Shown here piece after piece: positions 1 through 8,172 of a stretch of 64,000 nucleotides of DNA. Every line of letters begins with the position of its first letter. Position 1 is the first letter of the stretch. The DNA is taken from assembly GCA_019751875.1 (NCBI GenBank), contig JAIEMV010000003.1:62001-126000 (forward strand), read 5' to 3'. The notes under the pieces are model-generated. The model ran no database searches, was not told the DNA's origin, and saw only the letters and a program-made list of their open reading frames with translations. The translations under genes and the position numbers were made by a program. This DNA is from Hyphomicrobium sp. GTDB taxonomy: Bacteria; Pseudomonadota; Alphaproteobacteria; Rhizobiales; Hyphomicrobiaceae.

Positions 1-128
1 TCTATCTGTCACTGCGGGCGGCCCGAGGGCCGGGATGGGATGCTGCCTGCCGCTTTTCCGAAAAATGGCTGTTCAAGCGCTGGAAAAGGCCCTCACGGAG
101 CCGTGTTGTCGCGTGTGTGGGGCGATAC

Positions 129-157
129 TTGACTTCGTGGCTCGGAATTTCCATAAA
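129..157 (+). promoter_or_regulatory. Candidate sigma-70 promoter of the iscR-suf operon
   Basis: TTGACT at 129-134 and CATAAA at 152-157 are separated by 17 bp. They match the sigma-70 -35 and -10 boxes at five and four positions respectively. The predicted transcription start near 164 lies about 160 bases upstream of iscR and would give a long leader. This is read by eye only. Confidence 0.45.
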
Positions 158-165
158 CAGGCGAG

Positions 166-182
166 ATTAGAACTCTTCGAAA
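166..182 (+). promoter_or_regulatory. Candidate Irr (iron control element) operator
   Basis: TTAGAA (167-172), the spacer CTC and TTCGAA (176-181) form an inverted repeat. It resembles the alphaproteobacterial Irr box (TTAGAA, three bases, TTCTAA), with one mismatch in the right arm. An overlapping perfect repeat, ACTCTT-CGA-AAGAGT, spans 172-186. The site lies directly after the predicted -10 box, where a bound repressor would block transcription. Irr control of suf operons is known in Rhizobiales; its use here is inferred. Confidence 0.5.
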
Positions 183-324
183 GAGTGGTCTGACCCGGCT
201 GAGGCGCCGGGGTCGGCGGGCGGTCCTCTTAGCACGAGAGAGGTGCCTGAATGCAAGTGCCGTGACGCCTGGGGTCACCTGGGAGTCTGCCGCGGCCACT
301 CTGACGATGACTTGGAGGATCGGA

Positions 325-807
325 ATGGAGCTGACGACGCGAGGGCGCTATGCCGTGATGGCGATGGCCGAATTGGCGCGTCACGGCTCCGGTCAAGGCG
401 CGAGTGAGCCGATGGCGCTAGCGGCGATCGCCGAACGTCAGAAGCTGTCATTGGCCTACCTCGAACAGCTGTTTGCGCGGCTGCGGCGGGCCGAACTGGT
501 GGTCAGCGCGCGCGGTCGCAGCGGTGGATACAAGCTTGGCCGTGCCGCTGCCGACATTTCGATTGCCGATATTCTGAGGGCGGTCGAAGAGGAAACGCGT
601 ATGACGCGGTGTTCCGGCGAAGGTGACGTCGGATGCCTTGGCGAGACGCGCTGCATCACGCACGGGCTATGGCAGGCGCTTGGATTGCACATCGCGCAGT
701 TCTTTTCGTCCGTGTCCTTGCAGGACGTCATTGATGGCGGGCCGCGCATTGGCGCCGGCTCGGCTCCCGAGACGTCGTTGCCGCGGGAAAGGTTTGCCGC
801 CGAATGA
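325..807 (+). CDS. iscR: Rrf2-family Fe-S cluster regulator IscR
   Basis: This 160-residue winged-helix transcription factor should sense Fe-S cluster status and control the suf operon it heads. The N-terminus (MELTTRGRYAVMAMAELA) is the typical Rrf2 recognition helix region. The cluster-binding segment around residues 93-110 has Cys-7-Cys-5-Cys followed two residues later by His, equivalent to the three Cys and one His that hold the [2Fe-2S] cluster in E. coli IscR. I chose the ATG at 325 because GGAGG lies just upstream; an in-frame start at 262 has no such support. Its stop overlaps the start of the cysteine desulfurase by four bases, which implies translational coupling. Autoregulation is expected from the family. 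Confidence 0.93.
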   Translation: MELTTRGRYAVMAMAELARHGSGQGASEPMALAAIAERQKLSLAYLEQLFARLRRAELVVSARGRSGGYKLGRAAADISIADILRAVEEETRMTRCSGEGDVGCLGETRCITHGLWQALGLHIAQFFSSVSLQDVIDGGPRIGAGSAPETSLPRERFAAE

Positions 808-1937
808 CGCTTGCTCGCACATATCTCGACCATAACGCCACGGAGCCGCTGCGCCCCGAAGCGCGTCAGGCGATGCTTGTCGCGATGGATGCGTTCGGCA
901 ACCCGTCGTCGGTTCATGGTGAGGGCCGGGCGGCGCGAGCGATCGTCGAAGCTGCGCGTGAGCAGGTCGCCGCTCTCGTCAATGCGAGGCCTGGCGAAGT
1001 CGTGTTCACGAGCGGAGCCACGGAAGCCAATACATTTGCGATCAACGGGCGGCCATGGCGAGCGCTGCTCGTTGGAAACGCGGAGCACTCCGCTGTTCTG
1101 GCGCCGGCGCGCCGTTCGCATGCGCCGCGTCTCGAACTGCCATGCCGGTCCGATGGCGTTCAGGATCTGAGCGGTGTGGAGGCGTGGGCTGCGGCGTTGC
1201 CGAAGTCGGCCCAGCCGGCGTTGGCAAGTCTCGCGCTGGCCAATGGCGAAACGGGTGTCGTGCAGCCCGTGGCCGATCTTGTGGCTATGCTGACGCCGTT
1301 CGGTGTCGTCGTCCATTCGGATGCGGTGCAGGCCACGGGCCGTATCGTGGTCGACTTTCGTGCGCTGGGGCTGTCGCTCATGTCGCTGTCGGCTCACAAG
1401 ATGGGCGGTCCGAAAGGCGTCGGCGCTCTGATCGTTCGTGATGGAACGCCACTGGAGGCGCTGCTCGCTGGTGGCGGGCAGGAGAGCCGCCGTCGTGCCG
1501 GGACTGAGAATGTCGTCGCGATCGCCGGTTTCGGTGCCGCTGCTGCGGCGGCGCGGCGGGATCTGGAGCACGTCGCCCGGATCAGGGACTTGCGCGACAG
1601 TCTGGAAGCCGAGTTGGTGCGTACGAATCCTGACAGCGTCCTGGTTGCCACAGACGCACCGCGGCTTCCGAACACCACGCTTGTCGCGATGCCCGGCAAG
1701 CAGTCCGAGACTGTCGTGATCAAACTGGATCTCGCCGGGATTGCGGTGAGTGCAGGTGCTGCCTGTTCCTCCGGCAAGGTGGGCACGAGCCATGTGCTGG
1801 AGGCGATGGGCGTGGCGCCGGACATCGCGCGTGGCGCGGTGCGGGTCAGTCTTGGCCCAAGTTCGACGGCGGATGACGTGCAGAGGTTTGTCGCTGCCTG
1901 GAACGCAGCGACGGGGCGGCCCGCAATGGCGGCCTAA
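804..1937 (+). CDS. iscS: Cysteine desulfurase, NifS/IscS-type
   Basis: This PLP enzyme of 377 residues takes sulfur from L-cysteine as a persulfide for Fe-S cluster assembly. The PLP lysine lies in SAHKMGGPKGVGAL, and the persulfide cysteine in AGAACSSGKVG near residue 320, on the long flexible loop typical of group I (NifS/IscS) enzymes. The operon also carries a group II enzyme, SufS, so two desulfurases of different classes are encoded together. The ATG overlaps the iscR stop by four bases. It is somewhat shorter than E. coli IscS (404 residues), and the name iscS is by class rather than by proven orthology. Confidence 0.9.
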   Translation: MTLARTYLDHNATEPLRPEARQAMLVAMDAFGNPSSVHGEGRAARAIVEAAREQVAALVNARPGEVVFTSGATEANTFAINGRPWRALLVGNAEHSAVLAPARRSHAPRLELPCRSDGVQDLSGVEAWAAALPKSAQPALASLALANGETGVVQPVADLVAMLTPFGVVVHSDAVQATGRIVVDFRALGLSLMSLSAHKMGGPKGVGALIVRDGTPLEALLAGGGQESRRRAGTENVVAIAGFGAAAAAARRDLEHVARIRDLRDSLEAELVRTNPDSVLVATDAPRLPNTTLVAMPGKQSETVVIKLDLAGIAVSAGAACSSGKVGTSHVLEAMGVAPDIARGAVRVSLGPSSTADDVQRFVAAWNAATGRPAMAA

Positions 1938-1997
1938 GATTTGGAATTGAAATGCTAACGGCGCACCCCTTGAGGGCGTACGGGAGAAGAGGTCGAA

Positions 1998-3473
1998 ATG
2001 CCTGCGGTTCAAGAGACGGTCGAACAGGTCAAGAAGATCGATGTCGACCAATACAAGTATGGTTTTGAAACCGATATCGAGATGGTGAAGGCCCCGAAGG
2101 GCCTGAACGAAGATATCGTGCGTTTCATTTCGGAGAAGAAGGGCGAACCGGCCTGGATGCTGGATTGGCGGCTCGACGCCTATCGCCGTTGGCGCGCCAT
2201 GACGGAGCCCACGTGGGCGAAGGTGTCCTATCCGAAGATCGATTTCGAGGATCTCTATTATTACGCCGCGCCAAAAAGCACGGAGGGGCCAAAGTCGCTC
2301 GACGAGGTCGACCCTGAGCTTCTGAGAATGTATGAACGGCTTGGCGTGCCGCTGCAGGAACAGGAAATCCTCGCCGGAGTGAAGAGCGACAAGCCGCGCG
2401 TGGCCGTGGATGCCGTGCTCGACAGCGTTTCGGTCGTGACCACGTTCAAGGAAGAGCTGGCCAAGGCCGGCGTGATTTTCTGCTCGATCTCGGAGGCGCT
2501 GCGCGAGCATCCAGAGCTGGTGAAAAAGTACCTCGGCTCCGTCGTGCCGCAGTCGGACAACTATTACGCGGCATTGAACTCGGCGGTGTTTTCCGACGGG
2601 TCGTTCGTTTACGTGCCGGAAGGCGTGCGCTGTCCGATGGAACTTTCGACCTACTTCCGCATCAACGAGCGGGAGACGGGGCAGTTTGAGCGCACGCTCA
2701 TCATCGCGGACAAGGGTGCGTACGTGTCGTACCTGGAAGGCTGCACGGCGCCTATGCGCGACGAGAACCAGCTGCATGCGGCGGTCGTGGAACTCGTGGC
2801 GCTTGATGATGCCGAGATCAAGTATTCGACCGTCCAGAACTGGTATCCCGGTGATAAGAACGGCAAGGGCGGTATCTATAACTTCGTGACGAAGCGGGGT
2901 GACTGCCGCGGCCGTAATTCGAAGATCTCCTGGACACAGGTGGAGACGGGTTCGGCAATCACGTGGAAGTATCCGAGCTGCATCCTGCGCGGGGATAACT
3001 CGCGGGGCGAGTTCTACTCGATCGCGGTATCGAACGGCTACCAGCAGGTCGACAGCGGCACGAAGATGATCCACCTCGGCAAGAATACGTCGAGCCGCAT
3101 CATCTCGAAGGGCATTGCCGCCGGCTTCTCGCAGAACACGTACCGTGGTCTCGTCTCTGCCCATCGCAAGGCGACGGGAGCGCGGAACTTCACGGCGTGC
3201 GACTCTCTGCTCATCGGCGACAAGTGTGGCGCGCATACGGTGCCTTACATTGAGGCGAAGAATTCGTCGGCGCACTTCGAACATGAGGCGACGACCTCGA
3301 AAATCTCCGACGACATGCTGTTCTACTGTCAGCAGCGCGGGCTGTCGGAAGAGGAGGCGGTGGCGCTCGTCGTGAACGGGTTTGTGCGCGACGTGCTGCA
3401 GCAATTGCCCATGGAATTCCTGGCCGAGACGCAGAAGCTGATCGGCATCTCGCTGGAAGGCAGTGTCGGCTAA
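1998..3473 (+). CDS. sufB: Fe-S cluster scaffold subunit SufB
   Basis: SufB is the scaffold component of the SufBCD complex, on which new Fe-S clusters are built in the cytosol. The protein has the usual length (491 residues). It contains the family's conserved stretches, including the [20 protein letters not shown] region and the C-terminal beta-helix region with [16 protein letters not shown]. The conserved Cys near residue 410 in this stretch corresponds to the sulfur-accepting region of E. coli SufB. It lies 60 bases after the desulfurase and just before sufC in the same operon. The start at 1998 follows GGGAGAAGAGG, a good ribosome binding site. Confidence 0.96.
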   Translation: MPAVQETVEQVKKIDVDQYKYGFETDIEMVKAPKGLNEDIVRFISEKKGEPAWMLDWRLDAYRRWRAMTEPTWAKVSYPKIDFEDLYYYAAPKSTEGPKSLDEVDPELLRMYERLGVPLQEQEILAGVKSDKPRVAVDAVLDSVSVVTTFKEELAKAGVIFCSISEALREHPELVKKYLGSVVPQSDNYYAALNSAVFSDGSFVYVPEGVRCPMELSTYFRINERETGQFERTLIIADKGAYVSYLEGCTAPMRDENQLHAAVVELVALDDAEIKYSTVQNWYPGDKNGKGGIYNFVTKRGDCRGRNSKISWTQVETGSAITWKYPSCILRGDNSRGEFYSIAVSNGYQQVDSGTKMIHLGKNTSSRIISKGIAAGFSQNTYRGLVSAHRKATGARNFTACDSLLIGDKCGAHTVPYIEAKNSSAHFEHEATTSKISDDMLFYCQQRGLSEEEAVALVVNGFVRDVLQQLPMEFLAETQKLIGISLEGSVG

Positions 3474-3521
3474 CGGCGCGCTTATCCCGATAGACACCCA
3501 TTCTTCAAAAGGTAACGACCG

Positions 3522-4277
3522 ATGCTCGAGATCAAGAACTTGCATGTGAAGCTGGAAGACGAGGACAAGGCGATCCTCAAGGGCCTGACGCTGACGGTGC
3601 CCAAGGGCGAAGTGCACGCGATCATGGGACCGAACGGGTCGGGCAAGTCGACGCTCGCTTACGTCCTCGCCGGCCGCGAAGGGTATGAGATTACCGACGG
3701 CGATATTCTCTGGAATGGCGAAAGCATCATTGAAATGGAGCCGGACGAGCGCGCCGCCAAGGGCGTGTTCCTGGCGTTCCAGTATCCGATGGAAATACCG
3801 GGCGTTGCGGGGCTGACGTTCCTGCGCACGGCGGCTAACGCGGTACGCAAGCGCCGCGACATGGCAGAGCTTTCGACGCCTGAGTTCCTCAAGGTCGTGA
3901 AGGAAAAAGCGGCGAAGCTCAATATCGATTTCGAGATGCTGAAGCGGCCGGTCAACGTCGGCTTCTCCGGCGGCGAGAAGAAGCGATCGGAAATCCTGCA
4001 GATGGCCATGCTCGAGCCTTCGCTGTGCGTGCTCGACGAGACGGATTCCGGTCTCGATATCGACGCGTTGAAGGTGGTGTCGGATGGCGTCAACGCCTTG
4101 CGGTCGCCGGACCGCGCCATGCTCGTCATCACGCACTACCAGCGGCTTTTGAACCACATCGTGCCTGATAAGGTTCATGTGCTGGCCCATGGCCGCATCC
4201 AGAGGACGGGCGGCAAGGAGCTCGCGCTCGAACTCGAAACATCGGGCTACGCCGACTATACCGGCAAGGCTGCCTGA
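3522..4277 (+). CDS. sufC: Fe-S assembly ATPase SufC
   Basis: SufC is the soluble ABC-type ATPase that drives conformational change in SufBCD. All motifs are intact in its 251 residues: Walker A GPNGSGKST (about residue 38), the signature FSGGEKKR (about residue 151), and Walker B LCVLDETDSGLDID (about residue 171). The DETDSGLD form is characteristic of SufC rather than of transport ATPases. There are no membrane segments. It is 48 bases after sufB and two bases before the longest sufD frame. Confidence 0.96.
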   Translation: MLEIKNLHVKLEDEDKAILKGLTLTVPKGEVHAIMGPNGSGKSTLAYVLAGREGYEITDGDILWNGESIIEMEPDERAAKGVFLAFQYPMEIPGVAGLTFLRTAANAVRKRRDMAELSTPEFLKVVKEKAAKLNIDFEMLKRPVNVGFSGGEKKRSEILQMAMLEPSLCVLDETDSGLDIDALKVVSDGVNALRSPDRAMLVITHYQRLLNHIVPDKVHVLAHGRIQRTGGKELALELETSGYADYTGKAA

Positions 4278-4279
4278 GA

Positions 4280-5611
4280 ATGGACGGGACACTCCCCGGT
4301 ACAGATGGGACACGACGCGATATGACCGTTCAGATGCTGACGACGAAAGCGGAGCAGGCGATCCTCAAGACGTTCGAGGATAATGCGGCACGATTGCCCG
4401 GGGGTAAGTCCGTTGCCGAATTGCGGCGGGCCGCTATCGGCGCGTTCGCGTCCAGGGGCTTGCCAAGCCGGCGCGTGGAAGAGTTCAAGTATACGGACCT
4501 CAAGGCAAACCTGAGGGAAGCCTTCCCGCTCGTGACCGGTGGCGCAGCAGATGCCGATACGACGCACGGCGCGCTGGGCTCGCACTTCGGGCCTGAGTTT
4601 GCAGCCAACGCCGTGTCGGTCGTCGATGGACGTGGAACGTCATCTGGTGGTCATACCTTCCTTGCGGATAGCAAGGCGGTCTCGATGGACTGGGTCCAGG
4701 CCGCGTTGGCCGACGAGAGCCTCGCTGCATCCGCAGATCTGCTGCTCAACACGGCGCTGTTCACGGATGGGGCGGTGATCGACGTCCCAGCGGGTGCAGA
4801 CGTTGCCGATCCGGTGGTTATCGTTGCGTCGGCGCGAGACAATGGCCTCGCGGTTCTCCGCCACATCATTCGCGTCGGCAAAGGCGCGAAGGTGACGCTC
4901 GTGGAAGTGGAGCGGGCACCGATTGCGGCCGGGTTGCGCCAGTCGAGTGCGGTGACGCAGATTTCCATCGCCGATGGGGCTGAGGTGGTGCACATCAAGG
5001 TCGTCGAGGCGCATAAGGGCTCGACGCATCTGGGGCATTGGCAGGTCCGGCTCGGCGCCAACGTTTCCTACAAGCCCTTTCAACTGACGCTTGGTGAAGG
5101 GCTCGTGCGCAATGGTCTGAACGTGGACTTCACGGGACAGCACTCGACACTGGATTTCGGCGGCGCCTCGGTCGTGCATGGAAGCGGCCACGCGGACAGC
5201 ACCCTCGTCGTTGATCACAAGGTTCCGCATTGCACGAGCCGCGAACTCTATAAGACGGTGCTCGATGGGCAGGCGCGCGCTGTGTTCCAGGGCAAGGTCA
5301 TCGTGCAGCCCGGGGCGCAGAAGACGGACGGCAAGCAGATGGCGCAGGCGCTCATGCTGTCGCCGGACGCGGAGTTCGATTCCAAGCCCGAATTGGAAAT
5401 CTACGCCGATGACGTCATCTGCGGGCATGGCTCAACTGCTGCGGAGATCGATCCTGATCTTGTATTCTATTGTACATCGCGGGGCATTCCGACGGCGATC
5501 GCGCGCGGCATGTTGATCGAGAGTTTCATTGCGGAAGCGATCGAGAAGGTTGAGCATGACGGCTTGCGGGATGCTCTCATCGGCATCGCCCGTGACAGCC
5601 TTGCGGCATAA
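4280..5611 (+). CDS. sufD: Fe-S assembly protein SufD
   Basis: SufD is the SufB paralogue that completes the SufBCD scaffold and helps acquire iron. The protein has up to 443 residues. The C-terminal half carries the SufB/D signature HSTLDFGGASVVHG and, further on, CGHGSTAAEIDPDLVFYCTS, which includes the His conserved in SufD. The start is uncertain: the ATG at 4280 is only two bases after the sufC stop, whereas the ATG at 4322 (MTVQMLTTKAEQA) gives a more typical N-terminus. Neither has a strong ribosome binding site, as expected if translation is coupled to sufC. Confidence 0.94.
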   Translation: MDGTLPGTDGTRRDMTVQMLTTKAEQAILKTFEDNAARLPGGKSVAELRRAAIGAFASRGLPSRRVEEFKYTDLKANLREAFPLVTGGAADADTTHGALGSHFGPEFAANAVSVVDGRGTSSGGHTFLADSKAVSMDWVQAALADESLAASADLLLNTALFTDGAVIDVPAGADVADPVVIVASARDNGLAVLRHIIRVGKGAKVTLVEVERAPIAAGLRQSSAVTQISIADGAEVVHIKVVEAHKGSTHLGHWQVRLGANVSYKPFQLTLGEGLVRNGLNVDFTGQHSTLDFGGASVVHGSGHADSTLVVDHKVPHCTSRELYKTVLDGQARAVFQGKVIVQPGAQKTDGKQMAQALMLSPDAEFDSKPELEIYADDVICGHGSTAAEIDPDLVFYCTSRGIPTAIARGMLIESFIAEAIEKVEHDGLRDALIGIARDSLAA

Positions 5612-5655
5612 CCCACGTTCGGTTCTCTCACTGGAGAACCTGAGGAGAAGACGAC

Positions 5656-6927
5656 ATGGTCAACGCAGCGCGCCAGTTGCACGCAGAGTCGACGGACCGT
5701 TCCGGCGGCACATTCGACGTGGCACGGCTGCGCGCGGACTTCCCGATCCTGTTCCGCGAGATCCACGGCAAGCCGCTGGTCTATCTGGATAACGGCGCCA
5801 GTGCCCAGAAGCCTGCGGCGGTGATCGATGCGATGGATCATGCCTACCGCTTCGAGTACGCCAACGTGCACCGCGGGCTGCATTACCTCTCCAATACCGC
5901 AACGGCGCGGATGGAGGATGCGCGCGAGACGGCGCGCCGTTTCTTCAACGCGGGCTCGGTCGAGGAGATTATCTTCACGCGCAATGCGACGGACGCCATC
6001 AACATCGTGGCATCCTCGTTCGGTGGGATGGTCATCGGCGAAGGCGACGAGATCGTTTTGTCGATCATGGAGCATCACTCCAACATCGTGCCGTGGCATT
6101 TTCATCGTGAGCGCCGCGGGGCGGTTCTGAAGTGGGCGCCGATTTCGGACACCGGCGAGTTCCTGCTCGACGAATTCGAGCGGCTGCTGGGACCCAGGAC
6201 AAAGATGGTCGCGATCACGCACATGTCGAATGTGCTGGGGACTGTGACGCCAATCAAGGAGATCATTCGGATCGCGCACGCGAAAGGCATTCCCGTTCTG
6301 GTCGATGGTAGCCAGGCCGCAGTGCACATGGCGATCGACGTGCAGGATCTCGATGCGGACTTCTACGTCACGACGGGGCATAAGCTCTACGGCCCATCGG
6401 GAATTGGTGTGCTCTACGCAAAGCGACAGCATCTCGACGCGATGCCGCCATATCAGGGCGGCGGCGAGATGATCGAGAAGGTCGCGGTCGACGAGATCAC
6501 GTATGCGCCGGCCCCGCACAAATTCGAGGCGGGGACGCCTGCGATCGTCGAAACCGTGGGGCTCGGCGCGGCGCTCACGTACATGATGCAGGTGGGGCGC
6601 GAAGCGATCGCCGCGCACGAGCATGAGATCTCCGACTATGCGCATGCGCGATTTGCCGAGTTTCCTTGGCTGACGGTTTACGGGAAAGCGCCAGGCAAGG
6701 GCGCGATCCTGTCGTTCAATGTCGAAGGGCTGCATCCGCACGACGTGTCGACGATCATCGATCGGTCTGGTGTGGCCATTCGGGCCGGTCATCACTGCGC
6801 GCAGCCGCTGATGACGCGGCTGGGCGTGCCGGCAACGTGCCGGGCCTCCTTCGCGATGTACAATACCAAAGGCGAAGTTGATGCGCTGATGACGGCCCTG
6901 CAAAAGGCGCGCGATTTGTTCGCTTGA
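5656..6927 (+). CDS. sufS: Cysteine desulfurase SufS
   Basis: SufS is a group II cysteine desulfurase (also selenocysteine lyase-like) that supplies persulfide sulfur to SufBCD, normally through a SufE or SufU partner. The PLP lysine is in TTGHKLYGPSGIGVLY near residue 242. The active-site Cys is in RAGHHCAQPLM near residue 380, on the short loop typical of the SufS class. Length is 423 residues. The ATG at 5656 follows GAGGAGA. No sufE or sufU gene lies in this window, so the sulfur acceptor must be encoded elsewhere or be replaced. Confidence 0.96.
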   Translation: MVNAARQLHAESTDRSGGTFDVARLRADFPILFREIHGKPLVYLDNGASAQKPAAVIDAMDHAYRFEYANVHRGLHYLSNTATARMEDARETARRFFNAGSVEEIIFTRNATDAINIVASSFGGMVIGEGDEIVLSIMEHHSNIVPWHFHRERRGAVLKWAPISDTGEFLLDEFERLLGPRTKMVAITHMSNVLGTVTPIKEIIRIAHAKGIPVLVDGSQAAVHMAIDVQDLDADFYVTTGHKLYGPSGIGVLYAKRQHLDAMPPYQGGGEMIEKVAVDEITYAPAPHKFEAGTPAIVETVGLGAALTYMMQVGREAIAAHEHEISDYAHARFAEFPWLTVYGKAPGKGAILSFNVEGLHPHDVSTIIDRSGVAIRAGHHCAQPLMTRLGVPATCRASFAMYNTKGEVDALMTALQKARDLFA

Positions 6928-6945
6928 GACGAAAGTCCCGTGGGG

Positions 6946-7401
6946 ATGATGACGATGGACGACGATATCAAGACACACGTGACCGATCCTGCTGCAGGGG
7001 AGGCTTCGCCGCCGGCTCCAGATGCAGGTGCGCGTGCGCCGAGTGTTGCTGAGGGCGGAACGCCGGTCGAGGGTTCGGCGCTGTCGCAGGAAGAATTAGA
7101 TGAGCTGACGCCTGAGATCGTGAAAGCCCTCAAGACGGTATACGATCCGGAGATCCCCGCGGACATCTTTGAACTCGGCCTCATCTATAACATCGATATT
7201 GCCGATGATCGGCTGGTCTCGATCCTGATGACGCTGACGGCGCCGGGTTGTCCGGTGGCCGGCGAGATGCCGATTTGGGTCGAGAACGCCGTCTCGGCCG
7301 TCGCAGGCGTAAGCGGATGCAAGGCGACGATCACCTTTGATCCGCCGTGGGACCAGAGCCGAATGTCCGATGAAGCGCGTTTGGCGCTGAATATGTTTTA
7401 A
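6946..7401 (+). CDS. sufT: SUF system assembly protein SufT (MIP18/DUF59 family)
   Basis: This is a small protein of the MIP18 (DUF59) family, found at the end of many suf operons and required for Fe-S cluster maturation, probably as a carrier. The domain occupies the C-terminal two thirds, with the family motifs TVYDPEIPADIFELGLIY and LTAPGCPVAGEM; the Cys in the latter is the conserved DUF59 cysteine. The first 45 residues are an Ala/Pro-rich, probably disordered extension. The start is unsure: GTG at 6940 and ATGs at 6946, 6949 and 6955 are all possible. Confidence 0.88.
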   Translation: MMTMDDDIKTHVTDPAAGEASPPAPDAGARAPSVAEGGTPVEGSALSQEELDELTPEIVKALKTVYDPEIPADIFELGLIYNIDIADDRLVSILMTLTAPGCPVAGEMPIWVENAVSAVAGVSGCKATITFDPPWDQSRMSDEARLALNMF

Positions 7402-7468
7402 GCCGGACCGCTTTGTTGATGTCGAATTTGCTCTATATCTCATTTGCGTCAGGGGCTCCAATTTCACA

Positions 7469-7500
7469 CTCCCTTGCCGGCGCCACTCGCTGCAAGGGAG
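7469..7500 (+). terminator. Hairpin 68 bases downstream of sufT
   Basis: CTCCCTTGC (7469-7477) and GCAAGGGAG (7492-7500) form a perfect 9-bp stem around a 14-base loop. No T-run follows, so it may be a weak terminator or an RNA-stabilising end. The bases GGGAGCCAGCC on the right resemble GGGGAGCCGGCC of the repeat family at 8.0-8.2 kb, but no complementary outer arms are present. Confidence 0.35.
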
Positions 7501-7610
7501 CCAGCCGAATATGCCGAATAAGGCTGCCGGGCTCCTGACGCTCTTCGCATGAGGGATCGGTCTGGCGGTCCGGCTCGTAGTGGTGCTGAGAGTTCCGCAG
7601 GAGCGCCGCC

Positions 7611-8003
7611 ATGTCCGAGACAGCTCGCAATCTGACCGTCTACTACGACGGGTCGTGTCCGCTGTGCCGAATGGAGATCGGGCACTACCGATGCCAGCGC
7701 GGAGCCGACGCGATCGACTTCGTCGACGTATCCGATCCTAGTGTTTCCGTCGCACCCGACCTCAATCGGAAGGCAGCGATGGCGCGGTTCCACGTGCGCG
7801 AGAGCGATGGCCGGCTTCGGTCGGGGGCTGAGGCTTTCACGCGAATTTGGGAGCGGCTGCCGTCCTGGAGGCTTGCGGCGCGGATCGCGCGGGTGCCAGG
7901 CGTCACGCCGCTGCTCGAGCTGGCCTATCGCGCGTTTCTGCCGATCCGGCCGTATCTGTCTCGGGCGGCGTGCCGGTGGCAGAGGCGGAAGGTTAGCGGC
8001 TGA
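7611..8003 (+). CDS. DCC-family thiol-disulfide oxidoreductase-like protein (DUF393)
   Basis: The 130-residue protein begins with the DCC-family motif YYDGSCPLCRMEIGHY (about residues 11-26). DxxCPxC is the family's hallmark and resembles a thioredoxin-type active site. The rest of the domain (SGAEAFTRIWERLP, then a hydrophobic C-terminal part) also fits the family. Its substrate is unknown. It sits between sufT and the sufA-like gene on the same strand but 209 bases after sufT, so it may not belong to the operon. The ATG follows AGGAGCGCCGCC. Confidence 0.85.
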   Translation: MSETARNLTVYYDGSCPLCRMEIGHYRCQRGADAIDFVDVSDPSVSVAPDLNRKAAMARFHVRESDGRLRSGAEAFTRIWERLPSWRLAARIARVPGVTPLLELAYRAFLPIRPYLSRAACRWQRRKVSG

Positions 8004-8017
8004 AGGAAAGTTTGTTG

Positions 8018-8033
8018 GCGCTTCCGACTCCCC
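8018..8033 (+). repeat. Half-copy of hairpin repeat, family A
   Basis: GCGCTTCCGACTCCCC repeats exactly the left half (outer arm, GA and inner arm) of the full hairpin that starts four T residues later at 8038. No right half follows this copy. Confidence 0.8.
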
Positions 8034-8037
8034 TTTT

Positions 8038-8076
8038 GCGCTTCCGACTCCCCTGCGGGGAGCCGGCCGGAAGCGC
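8038..8076 (+). repeat. GA/CCGGCC hairpin repeat, family A, copy 1
   Basis: The outer stem is GCGCTTCC (8038-8045) with GGAAGCGC (8069-8076). The inner stem is CTCCCC (8048-8053) with GGGGAG (8057-8062) around the loop TGC. Between the stems lie GA on the 5' side and CCGGCC on the 3' side. Five bases further on is the stop codon of the permease-tail remnant. Confidence 0.85.
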
Positions 8077-8080
8077 GGGA

Positions 8081-8122
8081 TTAGCGGCTGAAGACACCTG
8101 CCGGGTCGATGCCAGTAACTTT
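8081..8122 (-). pseudogene. Remnant of a permease 3' end
   Basis: Read on the minus strand, these 42 bases encode KVTGIDPAGVFSR and a TAA stop. The intact permease that ends at 8173 finishes with KVTRIDPAGVFSR and TAG. The similarity starts at the Lys codon and continues through the stop into the adjacent hairpin repeat, with several substitutions. It is the tail of a duplicated permease gene, the rest of which is absent. Confidence 0.75.
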
Positions 8123-8129
8123 ACTGTTG

Positions 8130-8168
8130 GCGCTTCCGACTCCCCTGCGGGGAGCCGGCCGGAAGCGC
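8130..8168 (+). repeat. GA/CCGGCC hairpin repeat, family A, copy 2
   Basis: This copy is identical to the one at 8038-8076: GCGCTTCC / GGAAGCGC outer stem, CTCCCC-TGC-GGGGAG inner hairpin, and GA opposite CCGGCC. It ends four bases from the stop codon of the permease gene (8173-8175) and would form in that gene's 3' untranslated RNA. Confidence 0.85.
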
Positions 8169-8172
8169 TGGA

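Noticed and set aside
93-299. A 68-codon minus-strand frame upstream of iscR
   Set aside because: It overlaps the predicted promoter and operator, is Arg/Pro-rich and has no ribosome binding site or recognisable domain.
456-4313. A 1285-codon frame on the minus strand opposite iscR-iscS-sufB-sufC
   Set aside because: It is antisense to well-recognised genes and rich in Arg and His, the usual mirror of high-GC coding sequence; no domain is visible.
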